This document shows positions 63,736 to 64,000 of a DNA stretch of 64,000 nt, piece after piece. Under the pieces are notes generated by a model, which had not been told where the DNA came from, did not search any database, and worked only from the letters and a program-made list of their open reading frames with translations. The first letter of the stretch is position 1; every line of letters begins with the position of its first letter. Position numbers and translations under genes: made by a program. This stretch comes from Streptomyces longwoodensis (lineage in GTDB: Bacteria > Actinomycetota > Actinomycetes > Streptomycetales > Streptomycetaceae): positions 423,401 through 487,400 of the forward strand of contig NZ_KQ948552.1 in assembly GCF_001514125.1 (NCBI RefSeq), given 5' to 3'.

Positions 63736-63861
63736 GGTGCGGCCCCTCGTGAGCTTCGTGGGGGCGTGCGCGCGGGGCCCGGACCTCGGGGGTGCGCGCA
63801 CGGGACGTCCCGCCGCTCCCCGCTCCTGCCCGGAATGCCCCGTGCGAGCTGATGGCGTATG

Positions 63862-63874
63862 TTTACAACGTAAA
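63862..63874. promoter_or_regulatory. Exopolysaccharide-cluster palindrome, copy 3
   Basis: TTTACAACGTAAA lies between the divergent glycosyltransferase operon and the gene starting at 63951, 77 nt before the latter. It matches copies 1 and 2 over the 13-bp core but not the downstream CGTAC flank. Confidence 0.6.
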
Positions 63875-63950
63875 TCCAGGAAACCCACAGTGCGCCCCCG
63901 GCCGGACGACGTCAAGAGCACCCGGAACGGCCGCGGACGGAGGGAGTCCC

Positions 63951-64000
63951 ATGGATGCCCACGACTACGCCACCGCCCTGCGCCGCCGCTGGCGGTCCGT
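63951..64000 (+). CDS. Probable Wzz-type chain-length determinant / polysaccharide co-polymerase (3'-truncated)
   Basis: Only 16 codons are visible: MDAHDYATALRRRWRS, preceded by GGAGGGAG. An acidic start followed by a D-Y-x-x-x-L-R-R-R-W run is the usual beginning of Wzz/YveK proteins, which control polysaccharide chain length and often precede or include a BY-kinase. With so few residues this is a context-supported guess. Confidence 0.5.
   Translation, partial: MDAHDYATALRRRWRS

Overview
The window is very GC-rich, with strong third-position G/C bias, GTG/TTG starts, tightly coupled operons and several actinomycete hallmarks: a monomeric isocitrate dehydrogenase, actinobacterial cysteine leader peptides of the H-[VI]-D-x-x-R-x-x-S-A type, a SAM riboswitch of the actinobacterial kind, and a possible chaplin-like secreted protein. 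It reads as Streptomyces chromosome (inference; no database search was possible). No rRNA, tRNA, IS element, integrase or CRISPR array was seen.

Layout. 1-6.4 kb: housekeeping and miscellaneous genes (end of an MscS channel, a DUF4186 protein, a secreted M1 peptidase, icd, an N-formylglutamate amidohydrolase, a small secreted protein). 6.6-13.3 kb: a protease/sigma island. A subtilase, an ECF-type sigma factor and a small coupled protein form one operon. It diverges from a large TPR-CHAT protease, followed by an astacin/matrixin-like metalloprotease. 13.4-22.0 kb: a sulfur-linked operon (amino-acid-type ABC transporter, GNAT, two flavin monooxygenases) behind a SAM riboswitch and a cysteine leader peptide in tandem. 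Beside it is a GST-like gene with its own leader peptide. 22.2-26.9 kb: a looser stretch with an SDR, a small secreted protein, two decayed hydrolases and a SpoIIE-type phosphatase. 27.3-33.4 kb: a second flavin-monooxygenase locus (four LLM enzymes plus DUF1684) with two further cysteine leader peptides. 33.5-35.7 kb: an MFS exporter and its divergent TetR regulator with two dyad operators. 35.7-45.7 kb: catabolism and uptake of a sugar or cyclitol (LacI regulator, Fe/2OG dioxygenase, SDR, inositol-dehydrogenase-like oxidoreductase, ribose-type ABC transporter, GntR regulator), with a penicillin-binding-type serine hydrolase between. 45.8-48.4 kb: a short-chain acyl-CoA oxidation operon with its TetR regulator.

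48.5-64.0 kb is an exopolysaccharide cluster. It holds galE, UDP-glucuronate decarboxylase, UDP-glucose 6-dehydrogenase, a UDP-glucuronate 4-epimerase-like enzyme, three glycosyltransferases, a priming sugar transferase, a methyltransferase and the first codons of a probable Wzz-type gene. Three divergent promoter regions in it share a TTTACRWCGTAWA palindrome. Inside the cluster lies the most unusual gene of the window: one 1,444-codon frame joining a multi-pass membrane sensor, GAF-like and PAS domains, intact GGDEF and EAL c-di-GMP domains, and a complete PLP-dependent alpha-oxoamine synthase. It is followed 7 nt later by an amine-methyltransferase-family gene. My inference is a c-di-GMP-coupled pathway making an N-methylated aminoketone, linked to polysaccharide production.

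The two best candidates for undescribed systems are this fusion plus methyltransferase module and the TPR-CHAT / subtilase / sigma / metalloprotease island.
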